NCBI RefSeq assembly: GCF_904849725.1
Contig: NC_058523.1
Coordinates: 338,437,948 to 338,501,947 of the forward strand
Reading direction: 5' to 3'
From: Hordeum vulgare subsp. vulgare
Lineage: Eukaryota > Streptophyta > Magnoliopsida > Poales > Poaceae
DNA length: 64,000 bases
The notes beneath the pieces are model-generated. The model had not been told where the DNA came from and made no database searches. It saw only the letters and a list, made by a program, of their open reading frames with translations. A program made the position numbers and the translations under genes. How positions within the stretch are numbered: the first letter of the stretch is position 1; every line of letters begins with the position of its first letter. Of this stretch, positions 23,387 to 33,456 are shown piece by piece.

Positions 23387-24102
23387 ATACATCAAGTGTT
23401 CTCAAACCTGAATATTCAATCCAACATAATGAAATCTTAAAGTGAAAGGTTCAATTCATCACAACAATAGCAAGGGACAAACACCATATGATCCAACTAT
23501 ATTAACAAATCCCATGATACATCAAGATCATGACATCTCAAGAACATGGGAGAGAGAGATTAAACACATAGCTACTGGTACAAAACCTCAGCCCCGAGGG
23601 TGAACTACTCCCTCCTCATCATGGCCTCCGCCGGGATGATGAAGATGGCCACCGGAGATGATTTCTATTCTTATGCACGGTACTGGAACGTCTCCAAATT
23701 GGTTTTTCATTGATATAGAGAGTTCTATCTTTATTTTTGGAGTTTATTTTATATATAGGATTTTTCAGCATTGGAATCACGCCAAATGGAGCCACGTGGG
23801 ACCGAGAAGCTATCAGGATGCGACCTAGGGGTGCGCCTTGTTAGCTTGTGTCCCATGGGTGTCTCTTCGTCAATATTTCTTATTTCCTCTAGAAAAAATT
23901 ATAAATATGTTTCGGTCCATTCCGAGAACTTTCATCTTCTACACAAAAACAACACCACAGTAATTCTACTGAAAACAACATCAGTCTGAGTTAGTTATAA
24001 ATAAATCACAAAAGGTGCCTCGAAGCCATATAAAAATATTGTAAACATAGGTTAATATGGCATGAATACTTCATAAATTATTGATACGTTGGAGAAGTAT
24101 CA
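23387..24102 (-). repeat. Right half of the older interrupted LTR
   Basis: It continues the repeat of bases 1-537 and ends at 24102 with GATACGTTGGAGAAGTATCA, the reverse complement of a TGATACTTCTCC LTR start. With the left part about 1.25 kb of this LTR is visible. No target duplication can be assessed because the other end is outside the window. Confidence 0.6.
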
Positions 24103-25796
24103 GTTACCAACCCATCTCCGTACCCTCGTCGCCCTCAATTACTTAGATGGCGCCTCCTAAACACCCCCTTCCTCAAAGATCCCCATCCCCTACCACAAAC
24201 CATCGCAGCCTAATCCCTGCTACGCTTCCAGGGGAGCTCGAGGAGAGAATGGCCGAAAGGAGGTATATCATGGCCTGGCCACTGGACGATGTCGAGGTGG
24301 CTGTCGAGGTCGCTAGGAAACCTGTCTACGATGACAAGGTGACAGTCGAGGCCTCCAGGGAAGCTGCCTACAGTGAATAGGTGGCCTCCAAGGCCTCCGG
24401 GTGATGTGACGACATCAAGTCTGCAAGACAGCAGGCTCCTGTATGGATTCATATCGATGCAGTGGGCTACGACATCGAGCTCGTTAACCGTGATGGCTTG
24501 ACGCGGGCTATCTCACAGGTTAAGTGGCTCACCCACAGCCCTCGGGTTCAACCCCCATCGACCTCATGGAAGGCCCAGTCGCTAATATCCTATGCTTCAC
24601 TCTAAAAAATTTGCCTTCCTTTATCGCCATGGAGCCTCTTTTGTCATTTCTGAAGGACACATTCTATGGCGGTAGCTCAGCATTGTCAGCTGACAAGTAA
24701 GTCCTCATCAACTAGGCAGACAAGGGCACCCTATCCATATCCTCCAAGGGGAAAGAGCCCATCCATGATAGGTGGGCACCCTTAGTCGTGCTCTTCCAAG
24801 GCGAAGGAGCCCCTCTGCAACATCACGGAGGGTACCCTGCATCCATGCTCTTCCAAGAGGAAGGAGCACATTTGTGAAAACAAGGAGCACACCCAGAATA
24901 TGTACTCTTCTAATGGGAAGGATCCCATCTGTGACAGGCAAGGAAGCATGTCATTTTAATTATTTCACTCATGCTAAATATATGGACTGTGCAGTTGAAT
25001 TTCATCAATACCTATTTTAGTTCTATCACATGTGATGTTCAGTTATACAATTTGATGTTTAAGCACCAGCTACGTTCTATGCAATTTCAACATTACACTA
25101 TGAAGGCCTATTTTGGTTGCTATTAAGCCTGTTCTAGTGAGCACATGTCTTATTTAACTGTTTTTTCCTTGCTTGGTTGTTTGTAGTGGGCATATGTGCA
25201 GATTCAACTGCTATATAGTATGCCTTGTTTATTGTAGTTATTCACAATGTGAAATTCTATAAGTGCAAGTATGTACTTTCTAGTTCTATTTCATCATACC
25301 AGTGTCAACAACCATATGTGGTTCCTGTTAAGCCTCATGTAGTTAACACCCCCACTATTTATTTTAGTTTCTTCACAATGTGATGTTCAGTGACACAATG
25401 TTTAAGCACCAATGCCCCCCAATGATTTTAGCTCAAGCTCCGCCACTAGGTGGGAGTACTAGATATTCTCCCCAGCTACGTTCTATGCAATTTCAACAGT
25501 ACCATTATGATTGACTATATTTGCTTGTTGTCAAGCATTTGTAGTGAGCATACGCCTTTCCATTTTTATGTAACAATAACTGGTGTGCTTCCTATTTTGA
25601 ATGACTATATTTTGTTGTTGTTAAATGTTAAGCCTATTGTAGTCAAGACACCTCTCCACTTCTTATTTTCTTAGCTAGCATGCTTAAACCTACACACTGG
25701 AGCTATCAGTTCATGATCATGTTGTTTACCATGGATATATTTGGTTGATGTTTAGCATGTCGTACTTAACATGACTTTCGATGTACTTACCCACTA
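24103..25796. other. Unassigned sequence between the LTR and the B3-like remnant
   Basis: A possible open frame at 24147-24380 (77 codons, Pro-rich then acidic) has no recognisable domain. 24.7-24.96 kb contains imperfect repeats of a ccaaggggaaagagcccat-like phrase. The rest is A/T-rich with repeated tgttaagcc and acaatgtgatgttcagt phrases around 25.03, 25.25 and 25.38 kb. No gene is supported, although upstream exons of the following remnant could lie here. Confidence 0.3.
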
Positions 25797-26524
25797 CAAT
25801 GTTGGGAACGGTTGTTCTCCATCGAGGTTAGTTTCATCACATGGATTATATATACTCCCTCGACCCCATGGTATAAATACATCAAATATGTGAGTATTTT
25901 GGATGTAATAAGATCTTACATACTGGGACAAGGAATAGTCTACTACATCATTGTGCAATTTCAGTTTACCTTCTAATACTAACTTGTTCCTTGTAGATAC
26001 ATATGTCACTCGTATGATCCGCGCGCCGACCCTTTTTGCGTATGGGGCAATGAGATATTCATGAACCAACCTCAAGTGAGGAAACTAACAAAGATTGTTA
26101 ATAAAATGGTAGAAAATTTGCCAATTAAACTATTTATGTATACCTTATCCAAGACAACAATAAACTGTGGGATGGTAACTAAGAACTCTCTACCCTTCTT
26201 TTACTGTCCATAATGCGTTGTTAGCTTCCAAATCTATAATGTCTGAAACTTTTTTGCTTGTAGTGGTTCCCAAAGCAGATTACTTAAGATTACCTCTTAA
26301 GCTACATGATTACTGGACGTGCAAAAGCTACAATACATCTAGCAGGCCACGATGACTATCTAGATGTCCTCATCAATATAGAGAAGGATGGGCGGTCCAC
26401 CATCACAAGGGGCTGGCCTCAAGTGGTGCATGCATTCTGCATGGTTGAGGGCACAACATGGGCATTCCGCTTCACCTTGTACATCTCCCAAAATATCTTT
26501 CGCCTCTTTCTTTACCGTATTTAA
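25797..26524 (+). pseudogene. B3-domain-like gene remnant, three exons, premature stop
   Basis: A first exon piece ends near 25819 (donor gttagt). Exon 25997-26174 (acceptor ttgtag, donor gtaact) and exon 26264-26524 (acceptor cttgtag, stop TAA) follow. The joined reading has the texture of plant B3-family DNA-binding proteins (HDDYLDVLINIEKDG, TITRGWPQVV, FCMVEGTTWAFRF, with the GW and EG-FRF positions of the fold). Such proteins are nuclear transcription factors. TAA at 26285-26287 interrupts the last exon, so this copy is likely dead or a fragment. No start codon region is identified. Family assignment rests on motif memory, without a search. Confidence 0.5.
25850..25937. mobile_element. 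Possible degenerate Stowaway-like MITE in the B3-like intron
   Basis: TACTCCCTCGACCCCATGG near 25850 resembles a Stowaway terminus (CTCCCTCCGTCCCA). The sequence near 25915-25937 (actgggacaaggaatagt) could be the decayed opposite end. It lies within the presumed intron 25820-25996. Confidence 0.4.
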
Positions 26525-26739
26525 TATAAGTATGCAACCGAGGTTCGTCATTCTTTATTTGGTTCTCATGTAATTATTATTTCTTGATGTAATTCTTGAA
26601 CATATGCACCTGTGAATGGAATAATGCATTGGTTGATGAACCTATATCTATATAAGATGGATATGAAAATGTTATAAACTCTTTCAAATTCAAATTCTGC
26701 AGAATTTTAAATTGTGACGATTAAATTAATGGAAAAATA
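26525..26739. other. Short A/T-rich spacer
   Basis: About 215 bases after the B3-like stop with no feature recognised. It is probably the 3' flank of that remnant. Confidence 0.4.
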
Positions 26740-28735
26740 TGCTCTGCAGGTCATTACACCCACACGGTTTATAAAGCAGAACATGTGTGATATACCTCAT
26801 GATTTGACACGTTTCAGAGAGAAAAATTGTGTGTGACAATGCACACAATTGTCGTTTGTAAAACTGTGTGTGATGTTTTACAATATCAGAAATGGTTAAA
26901 CTGACCTAAATATTTGTGATAGTATCCTTATCATACATGCTTTATAATGTTTCACAATTTGTTATGGCGTATGAATCCTACACGATTACGACAATTCAAT
27001 CGTTTGTGAATCTTGGTATATCGCAAACGACGTGTCTGTGATAGTGTCCTTATAATACACGGGTTAAAGTTATGAACTGTTTGTGATGCGACACACATCA
27101 TAAATGGTGCACCATAGAGTAGTGTGTGTGATGGTAATGCGATCTCACACGAGTTGCAAAGATGGGCTGTATGGGAAATATGACATATCTCAAACGGTTG
27201 TCTCATAACTCTCATTTTTGATAGGTGCGGACATCCCATACATTTAGTTTTGCGAAACATTTGCGCTGATATGTCACCGTCACTAATGATTTGGTCGTGT
27301 CGTGTGGGATGGATCCCCTGTATCGCCCACACAGGCAAGGCAACGGTTCCCATGCGCTGATATTTGGTCTCATGCCACTGAATTTGACCACATGAGGATC
27401 CTCATCATCAGAATAATCATGAATAGTACTAAGATATGATCTCATGCTATTATCGTGATCAAGATAAATCTACTGGAACTGGTTCCCATTAGAGCACAAC
27501 CCTTCATTTTTCAGTCATAGTGTTGCCCCCAGCTTAATATCTCTCAATCCATTCTTGTAAACTATCAATTCGATAACACACCAGTAAGCCCTGATTCTAC
27601 CCTCAAACTCATAACCTATTTCCTCCACTAAACTAGCAACAATAGTAGGTGTCCAATTATCTATATCATAGTAGTCATACCAAATGGAGTGGCCCTTGTG
27701 GTAACCCCTATGTTTGCTTGAGCAAAGGAAATAGCCACCATGTATGACTTCAATAGAGAAGCGATTGCTCTTGGCTTCTGCAAAACAATCACATTGACAT
27801 TGTTCGGACAAGTAAATTACAAACATATACACAGTACAAATAGACATTGCAATCTTCATACATTTCTGACAGTATAAACATATAGTGCAATCTTCAAACA
27901 TTTTCTTGCAAAATTCAATCTTTTGTAGAATAAAAGCAGGGAATTATGGCCTCCATCAGACAAATACATGATCTCTAAGGTCCAACATCAATTTTTTGGG
28001 TATCTAAGACTAACAGAAGACATTTGATCAACACAAGGTCGTATTAAAGCACACATAATTCGCCAATTTAACAAGGATTGGCCTTTATCCGGCAGTACAC
28101 CACTGTTTTTAACCCTTTACCCCCCCCCCCAAAACCCTAATTTTGATCTACCACTACCGCTGCTAAAACAATACTTGGCGCAATCAAGTAGCTAAAACCT
28201 TACAAGCGGACAACTCGATCCATGACGACATAGTCAAAACCCTAACATGTGAGCGCAATTGAAGCCAACACGGAGTCGTTCGAGAAGCTAGCATCGAAGC
28301 ATTTAGTGCAGAAGGACGAGACTATGACGATGTACCATCAGGTGGATGTCGCGTCGGAGCGAGAGGGACGTTGCGTAGGCCTCTCCCAAAGGGCACGGAC
28401 GGTGGCGGCTCGGTGGCCGCCGACGAGCTCATGTCACCATCACCGCACACAGGCACGCTGGCGAGCTCGAGGGCACCACCTCGGCAGCGACAACGAGCAG
28501 GGGAGCGAGCGGGTGCAATCCGACCGGGTCCATCCGACCCGGTGGGTAGGTATTTTAATTCATCTGATTTTGCAAGAAAAACCATGGTTTACATGCGTAT
28601 AGCAGCGGTCCGACGGTCTCGAGCCGACTTGGCTATCAATGCACATGTGGACACGCTAGCCAACTGCCAAATCAACATGTATGTAGACAAAATCATAGAA
28701 TGGATCATATGTGAACCCCCAGGACAAGTTTTGTG
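26740..28735 (-). mobile_element. Mutator-like element fragment
   Basis: 26.74-27.2 kb has recurring short phrases (acacggttt, tttgtgatagt-ccttat, gtgtgtgatg) in both orientations, like the subterminal part of a DNA transposon. A minus-strand PB1-like coding segment lies at 27.5-27.8 kb. 28.25-28.55 kb is GC-rich and may be the 5' leader of the same gene. I could not find matched terminal repeats or a 9-bp target duplication, so the limits are approximate. Confidence 0.45.
27515..27901 (-). pseudogene. PB1-like domain fragment of a MULE-type transposase
   Basis: The minus-strand frame includes FSIEVIHGGYF, WYDYYDIDNWTP, LVEEIGYEFEG and NGLRDI in this order. This fits the PB1-like N-terminal domain found in many plant Mutator-like transposases and MULE-derived proteins. 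The frame ends at 27515 soon after the domain. A further open stretch at 27212-27445 on the same strand, in a different frame, could be decayed continuation. The MULE catalytic and SWIM domains are not seen, so this is a fragment. Confidence 0.55.
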
Positions 28736-29083
28736 ACCGTATTTCGGGTATTTCTAACTACGTGGGCTAAAGTGAGCACAACGAAAAGTTTAGGGACCTA
28801 CAGTGAACTTCCCTTTTTAGAAAACATTGTCGATCTGCAACAATGGAGGATAAATTCGGTTATTTTCCTTACTACACATTTAACCGAATCACTCAACCAA
28901 ATAGTAAAGGAAAACTTATCCCCTCCCATCGTAAATCCTTCCCAATCTCCTTAAATATCATTCCCCCATCGCGACCAAGTAAAAGTGACAGTCTTTCTTT
29001 CTCCCACCCTCTTGTCGCCTTGTCTCCTGCCACCATAGTTATCACGCGTGTCGTCGCCACCGATGACCATCCCTCCAGACAGA
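28736..29083. other. Flank and 5' region of the Harbinger-type gene
   Basis: The sequence starts with phrases common in grass transposon ends (tttagggacctacagtgaac near 28.79 kb). It continues into a C/T-rich leader-like region (tctttctttctcccacc) before the ATG at 29084. No other gene is supported. Confidence 0.35.
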
Positions 29084-29181
29084 ATGGATACCTCGGACCC
29101 TTCCCTCGCTCCGCCGGCCACTATAGTCAGCTTGTCATTGAAGGACACCACCCACATGTTGCCGCTTGCATAGAAGAAAAG
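29084..29181 (+). pseudogene. PIF/Harbinger-type ORF1, 5' part, cut by the Copia element
   Basis: ATG 29084 opens MDTSDPSLAPPATIV. After about 30 codons a TAG occurs at 29171-29173, then the Copia target duplication AAAAG. The same reading frame continues at 44165 if one copy of the duplication is counted, so this is the first piece of the gene described at 44165-45569. The N-terminus is Ser/Pro-rich. Confidence 0.6.
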
Positions 29182-30600
29182 TGTAAGTGCATCTAGTGCC
29201 CCTTAGTGATTTTGATGGTTTGAAGACTTATAGGTTAAGTATCTAATGTGTTTATAAGTGTACACAGGATCTATAAGTCATTGAGGAGTTTGAGATATTT
29301 GAAGAATATCGACCCCTAAAAATATATGTCTTCAGTTGAAGAAATTGGTCTGAAGATGAAGAAATGAATCATGAGGAATCTGCGATGAAAATGATAATCC
29401 TCATGAAGATTCTGATATTGAGAAGTCCGGTGGTTCCTAAAGAAATTCATTCTGAAGAATTTGAAGCGTGAAGATTTACACTTTCTATTTTACTTTCTTC
29501 GCATTTGAGTAATAGGAACACCGTACTGTTAAAGGGGGTCAAAGTAACACTATGGAATGGATTTCCTCATGATGCTCAACCCAAGCCTAATCCTACCAAA
29601 AGCCTCAAGTGAGGAATATGAGTGACATGAGGACTCTCACAGTTGAGGGTCCCGACCGTTTCGATAACCATGCCAAGTCACTGGTCTTATCCACTCCAAC
29701 GGTCATATTATTTAAGGGCATTAGTGTCAAATCATGTCAGGATGCTCCCAGGCTATAAATAGCCACCCCCCACAACCACTAGCTAGTTGGCTGCTCCGTT
29801 AGAAACTGACACTTGTCATAAGAGCAACCCAAATTCCTCAGAGCCTTCGAGAGTAAATCATCAGTGAGGAAATACACCACCCACCGAAACCACAAACCAA
29901 ACCTAGTGATTGAGCATCACTGAAGAAGTTGTTCCTGTGTGGGACTGAAGCCTTTTACCTTTGAGGACTGTGCATCCTCCAGACGGTTAGGCGTCATGGT
30001 CTAGAGCTTTCCAGCAGTCAATTGTGGATCGCCGGGTGACCAAGTTTGTGAGGCTTTGGAAGTCTACCCTGAAGACTTACCACGAGTGTTGGGCGAGGAC
30101 TGTGTGTCCTTAGCTCAAGGAGAATACGGTAGGGACTGTGTGTCCCGGGACTGGGTGTCCTTTGGTTTCAATACCAAGCCGCTCCAAACCAGATGTACAA
30201 CTGTCACAGCAGTTGGAACTGGGTCATCAACGACTGTCTTCTCTGAGAATCGGGTTCTAATTCCTCAACTCTTTACTTTCTCTGTATTATGTGTTGATGA
30301 CTTTCACTGTGACTGTTTGAAGAATTTGCTGAAGACTTTCTCTGAATTTCCTCAACCCCAAATTCTTCACAATAGTTAATCATCATCTATATTCTGCGTG
30401 CCTGCTTATTGTGCAATCTATTTTCACATTCTTCACTCTGAAATACTGCTGGTGTGAACGTTTGCACGTCTGATCCTTTACTGTTTCCGATGTAAGTTAG
30501 TCATCAGTGAGGAATTTCCTCAAAAGGAATTTCCTCAGTGATGAAATTCTAAAAATCTACTATTCACCCCCCCCCCTCTAGTCGATATAATGCACTTTCA
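29182..30600 (+). repeat. 5' LTR of the Copia element
   Basis: 1419 bp with a clear TATAAATA at 29754-29761. The downstream part is dense in tcctcaa and ctgaag phrases. It ends GCACTTTCA at 30600, two bases before the primer binding site. Confidence 0.95.
29754..29761 (+). promoter_or_regulatory. TATA box in the 5' LTR
   Basis: TATAAATA in a GC-rich setting (CCCAGGC before, GCCACC after), repeated in the 3' LTR at 43315-43322. It is the likely start signal for the element RNA. Confidence 0.7.
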
Positions 30601-30602
30601 AT

Positions 30603-30614
30603 TGGTATCAGAGC
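30603..30614 (+). other. Primer binding site, initiator tRNA-Met
   Basis: TGGTATCAGAGC, complementary to the 3' end of plant tRNA-iMet, starts three bases after the LTR end, as usual for Copia. Confidence 0.92.
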
Positions 30615-30667
30615 AAGGTACTCCCTTGTTCTGTGTGATTTTGGTTTAACCACCTGGAGTTTTAGTT

Positions 30668-33232
30668 ATGTCAACTGCAGGCATGTTTAAAGTGATTGCA
30701 GCATGTCCTACCTATGAAGGAAAGAATTTTCCCTTCTGGAAGAACAAAATGCAAATGCAACTACAAGCTATTGATAACGATCTCTGGTATATTGTGGAAA
30801 ATGACGTCCCCATCATCTCTGCCAGTGTCACTACAGCTGATGTGAAGAAATTCAAGCAACTCGATTCTCAAGCGAAGAACATCATCTGTGGCCATCTGAG
30901 CCTAGGCCAGTTTGGAAGAGTAAGTGCTTTGGGCTCTGCAACACTGATCTGGGAGAGACTGTGCAAGGTAAATGAAGGAGTATCAACCCAGCGTGACTCT
31001 CATGTTGATATTCTTCGCAATCTCTTCAATCGCTTCAAGAGACATGACAATGAAAGCTGCCAAGACACCTTTGATCGCCTCACTGACATATCAAATGAAC
31101 TGCAAGCACTGGGAGCTCGAGACATCACTGATCACGAAGTTGTGAAGAAACTGCTGAGATCTTTGGATTCTTCATTTGACACTTTAGTTCTGATGATTCA
31201 AGAAAGACCAGATTACAAGATGCTTGATCCAGCTGATATACTAGAAAGGCTAAATACTCATGAATTCCAACTAGAAGAAAAGAGAGATCTATATGGACCA
31301 AGCTATTCCAGACCACGTGCACTGAAGGCTAGAGCAATTTCCTCATCTGAAGACGAAGACACAGATGACAACATTTGTGACCCTGAAGAATTTGGATAGG
31401 AGCTTGCAATGCTCGTGAGGAAATTCCAGAGATTTACACGACGTGGTCATTTCGGTAAATCTTCAAGAAGACAGATGAGGAAATCGGAATCTTCATCTGA
31501 GGACTACAAGAAACGAACCTCACACAGGTGCAAGAAATCAGGTCATTACATTGCTGATTGTCCCCGATGGGGAAAGGAATCAAAGAAGAAGAAATACAAG
31601 GATGACAGTTCTGATGACTCGAAGAAGAAGAAGAAATCTTCAAAATCCTCATATTCAAAGTCCTCATCGCACAAGAAGACTAGCTTCAGAAAGGCTCGGG
31701 CACTTATTGGCAAGGAAATGGACTCCGAGGCAGAATCAGAGGAATGTGATGAAGAAGAGGGTTCTGATGAAGACTCAGAATCCGGACAGGCTAGTCTTGC
31801 ACTAGCAACCACTTTCGTCAGCAAGTCAATCTTCAATCTTGAAGAAAATGATTGCACCATCCATACTGATGACTATGCTGATGACATCGCTCCAACCTAT
31901 TGCTTCATGGCAAAAGGTTCAAAGGTATCAAATAATGCATCCTCCTCTGATTCAAATGACTGTGAACCTAATGATTATAAGAAACCCAGTTACAGTAAAC
32001 TTGCTATCATTGCCACTAAACAACAAACTGCTCTTGAAAAGCTTAAGAAACTGCTAGACAAGAGTGATGATCTGTTGAATGATGAAATGAACCTTACCCA
32101 AATCCTCACTGATGACATGAAAAGTCTTCAGTCTAGATTTGATAATCTTCAGGATCGTTATGATACACTCCTCACTGATCATGAGAAGCTTTCCTACGAA
32201 TTTCTTCAAAGGAAGCTTGATCTTGAGAAGCTGAGGATGTCTCATGATGATCTTCGTATGGAAAATGATTCATTACTAGCTCAACAGATCCGCGCTAGTC
32301 AAGTTGAATTTATTCCTCCATGTCTTAAATGCATTGAACGCGAAACTGCTAATTCCTCACCAGAATCATCAAATGCTACCATTGCTACAAATTCTTCAAC
32401 TGCACCTGTTGTGTCTATTTCCTCACTTGAGGAAAACACAGATGTTACTGATGAAAATGCAGGGTTGAAGGAATTGTACGTGACAGGCATATACAAAAGC
32501 CTCAAAGGACATCAAACCCTTTGTGATGTGCTCAAAAAGCTGATCTTGAACAGGAACCCGAGGAAAGAAGGAATTGCCTTTGAGAGGAAATTAAATGCTG
32601 ATGGATCTTATTGGAAACCTGAGCAGTATCCCAAAACCTCATGGGTTGCTGCTACTGGGCCTCCTTTTGATACATCTAATCTAACTGGCTTTTCATGTGA
32701 ATTATCCTATTCCTTTGAGAGGAAATTAAATGCTGATGAGTCATTTGATTCCAATTATAAACTGTTCAAAAATCAATCTGGTGAAGTATTTGCTCGATAT
32801 GTTGGAACTAACTGCAGGAATGGCCCTCCTCTGAGGAAAATCTGGGTTCCCAAAAGTTGTCTTGAAAATCTTCAGGTGAATGTCCTCATGACACCACCAC
32901 TGAAGAATCTGAACCCCAGATCAAATTCCTCAGGAGGACCAAAGTCTTCAAGAGGATCAAAGTCCTCAACTGGTCAAAACTATGCTCGTACCCGTGCTTA
33001 TGCGTCTAACATGCAGGGAAACTACAAGGAATATGAATATGAGCGTTACTCCTCAAATCATTATGTTCATAAATCCTCAAACCAGTTCTCTGCATATTCA
33101 TATGAGTACTTTAATCCCCCTACTGTTAAGAGAAGTGCATTAGCTTCAATGCCACCTTTCTCATATGGTGCTCGCGGGATGATGAACGCTTTGCCACCCC
33201 TTCAGATGTGGGTGGTGAAGAAATCGAACTAA
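30668..33232 (+). pseudogene. gag: Copia gag with one internal TAG and a damaged zinc knuckle
   Basis: One frame of 854 codons from ATG 30668 to TAA 33230-33232, broken by TAG at 31397-31399. The N-terminal 240 residues are a Copia capsid-type domain (FPFWKNKMQMQLQA, LDSQAKNIICGHL). Basic and Ser/Lys-rich tracts surround a knuckle at 31520-31561 (SHRCKKSGHYIADC). The usual pattern is CX2CX4HX4C, and here the first Cys is Ser. Residues of about 440-540 are heptad-like and predict a coiled coil. A 27-base phrase is repeated in frame at 32577 and 32712 (135 bases apart). The C-terminus is Ser/Tyr-rich. The long C-terminal extension fits Sirevirus Gag, which forms the particle. The TAG probably replaced CAG. 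Confidence 0.88.
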
Positions 33233-33456
33233 TCACTTCTGCAGGTTAGGTCTCCAGATGAAAATCATCATCTGAAGAATTTGCTGCAGACCTGAGGAAA
33301 TGCTTGATAGGACGCAAGCTAATGATTGATGAAATAGAAATATTTCACACGTCCTTATATTTCTGTTACGATGAAATTACTGATCTGATGAAATTAGTAT
33401 CATATTCTTCAAATCTGAAGCATATGAGATGGTAAGCTGTACTAATTCATCTGCAG
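33233..33456 (+). other. Gag-pol linker, candidate intron
   Basis: Gag ends in one frame and pol opens in another. GT at 33245 (CTGCAG|GTTAGG) and AG at 33456 (CATCTGCAG|GATGAC) would remove 212 bases. This puts pol in the gag frame four codons after the TAA. Whether the RNA is spliced is unknown. The matching TCTGCAGG on both sides could also be a duplication trace. Confidence 0.35.

Noticed and set aside
24490..24565. tRNA-like B-box phrase GGGTTCAACCCCC
   Set aside because: No A box at the right distance and no cloverleaf could be drawn. Not enough for a tRNA or SINE call.
28119..28130. Run of C bases, and similar C-runs at about 30567 and 44128
   Set aside because: Homopolymers that differ in length between the two LTRs. 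They are more likely slippage or sequencing error than signal.
28750..28775. GGGTATTTCTAACTAC as left terminus of the Harbinger-type element
   Set aside because: It partly resembles the complement of the right end at 48170-48180 but lacks a flanking TAA or TTA and does not match further inward.
30055..30379. 107-codon frame in both Copia LTRs (30056-30379 and 43617-43940)
   Set aside because: It is duplicated only because it lies in the LTR, has no domain and lies in the transcribed leader. It could be a leader peptide but nothing supports it.
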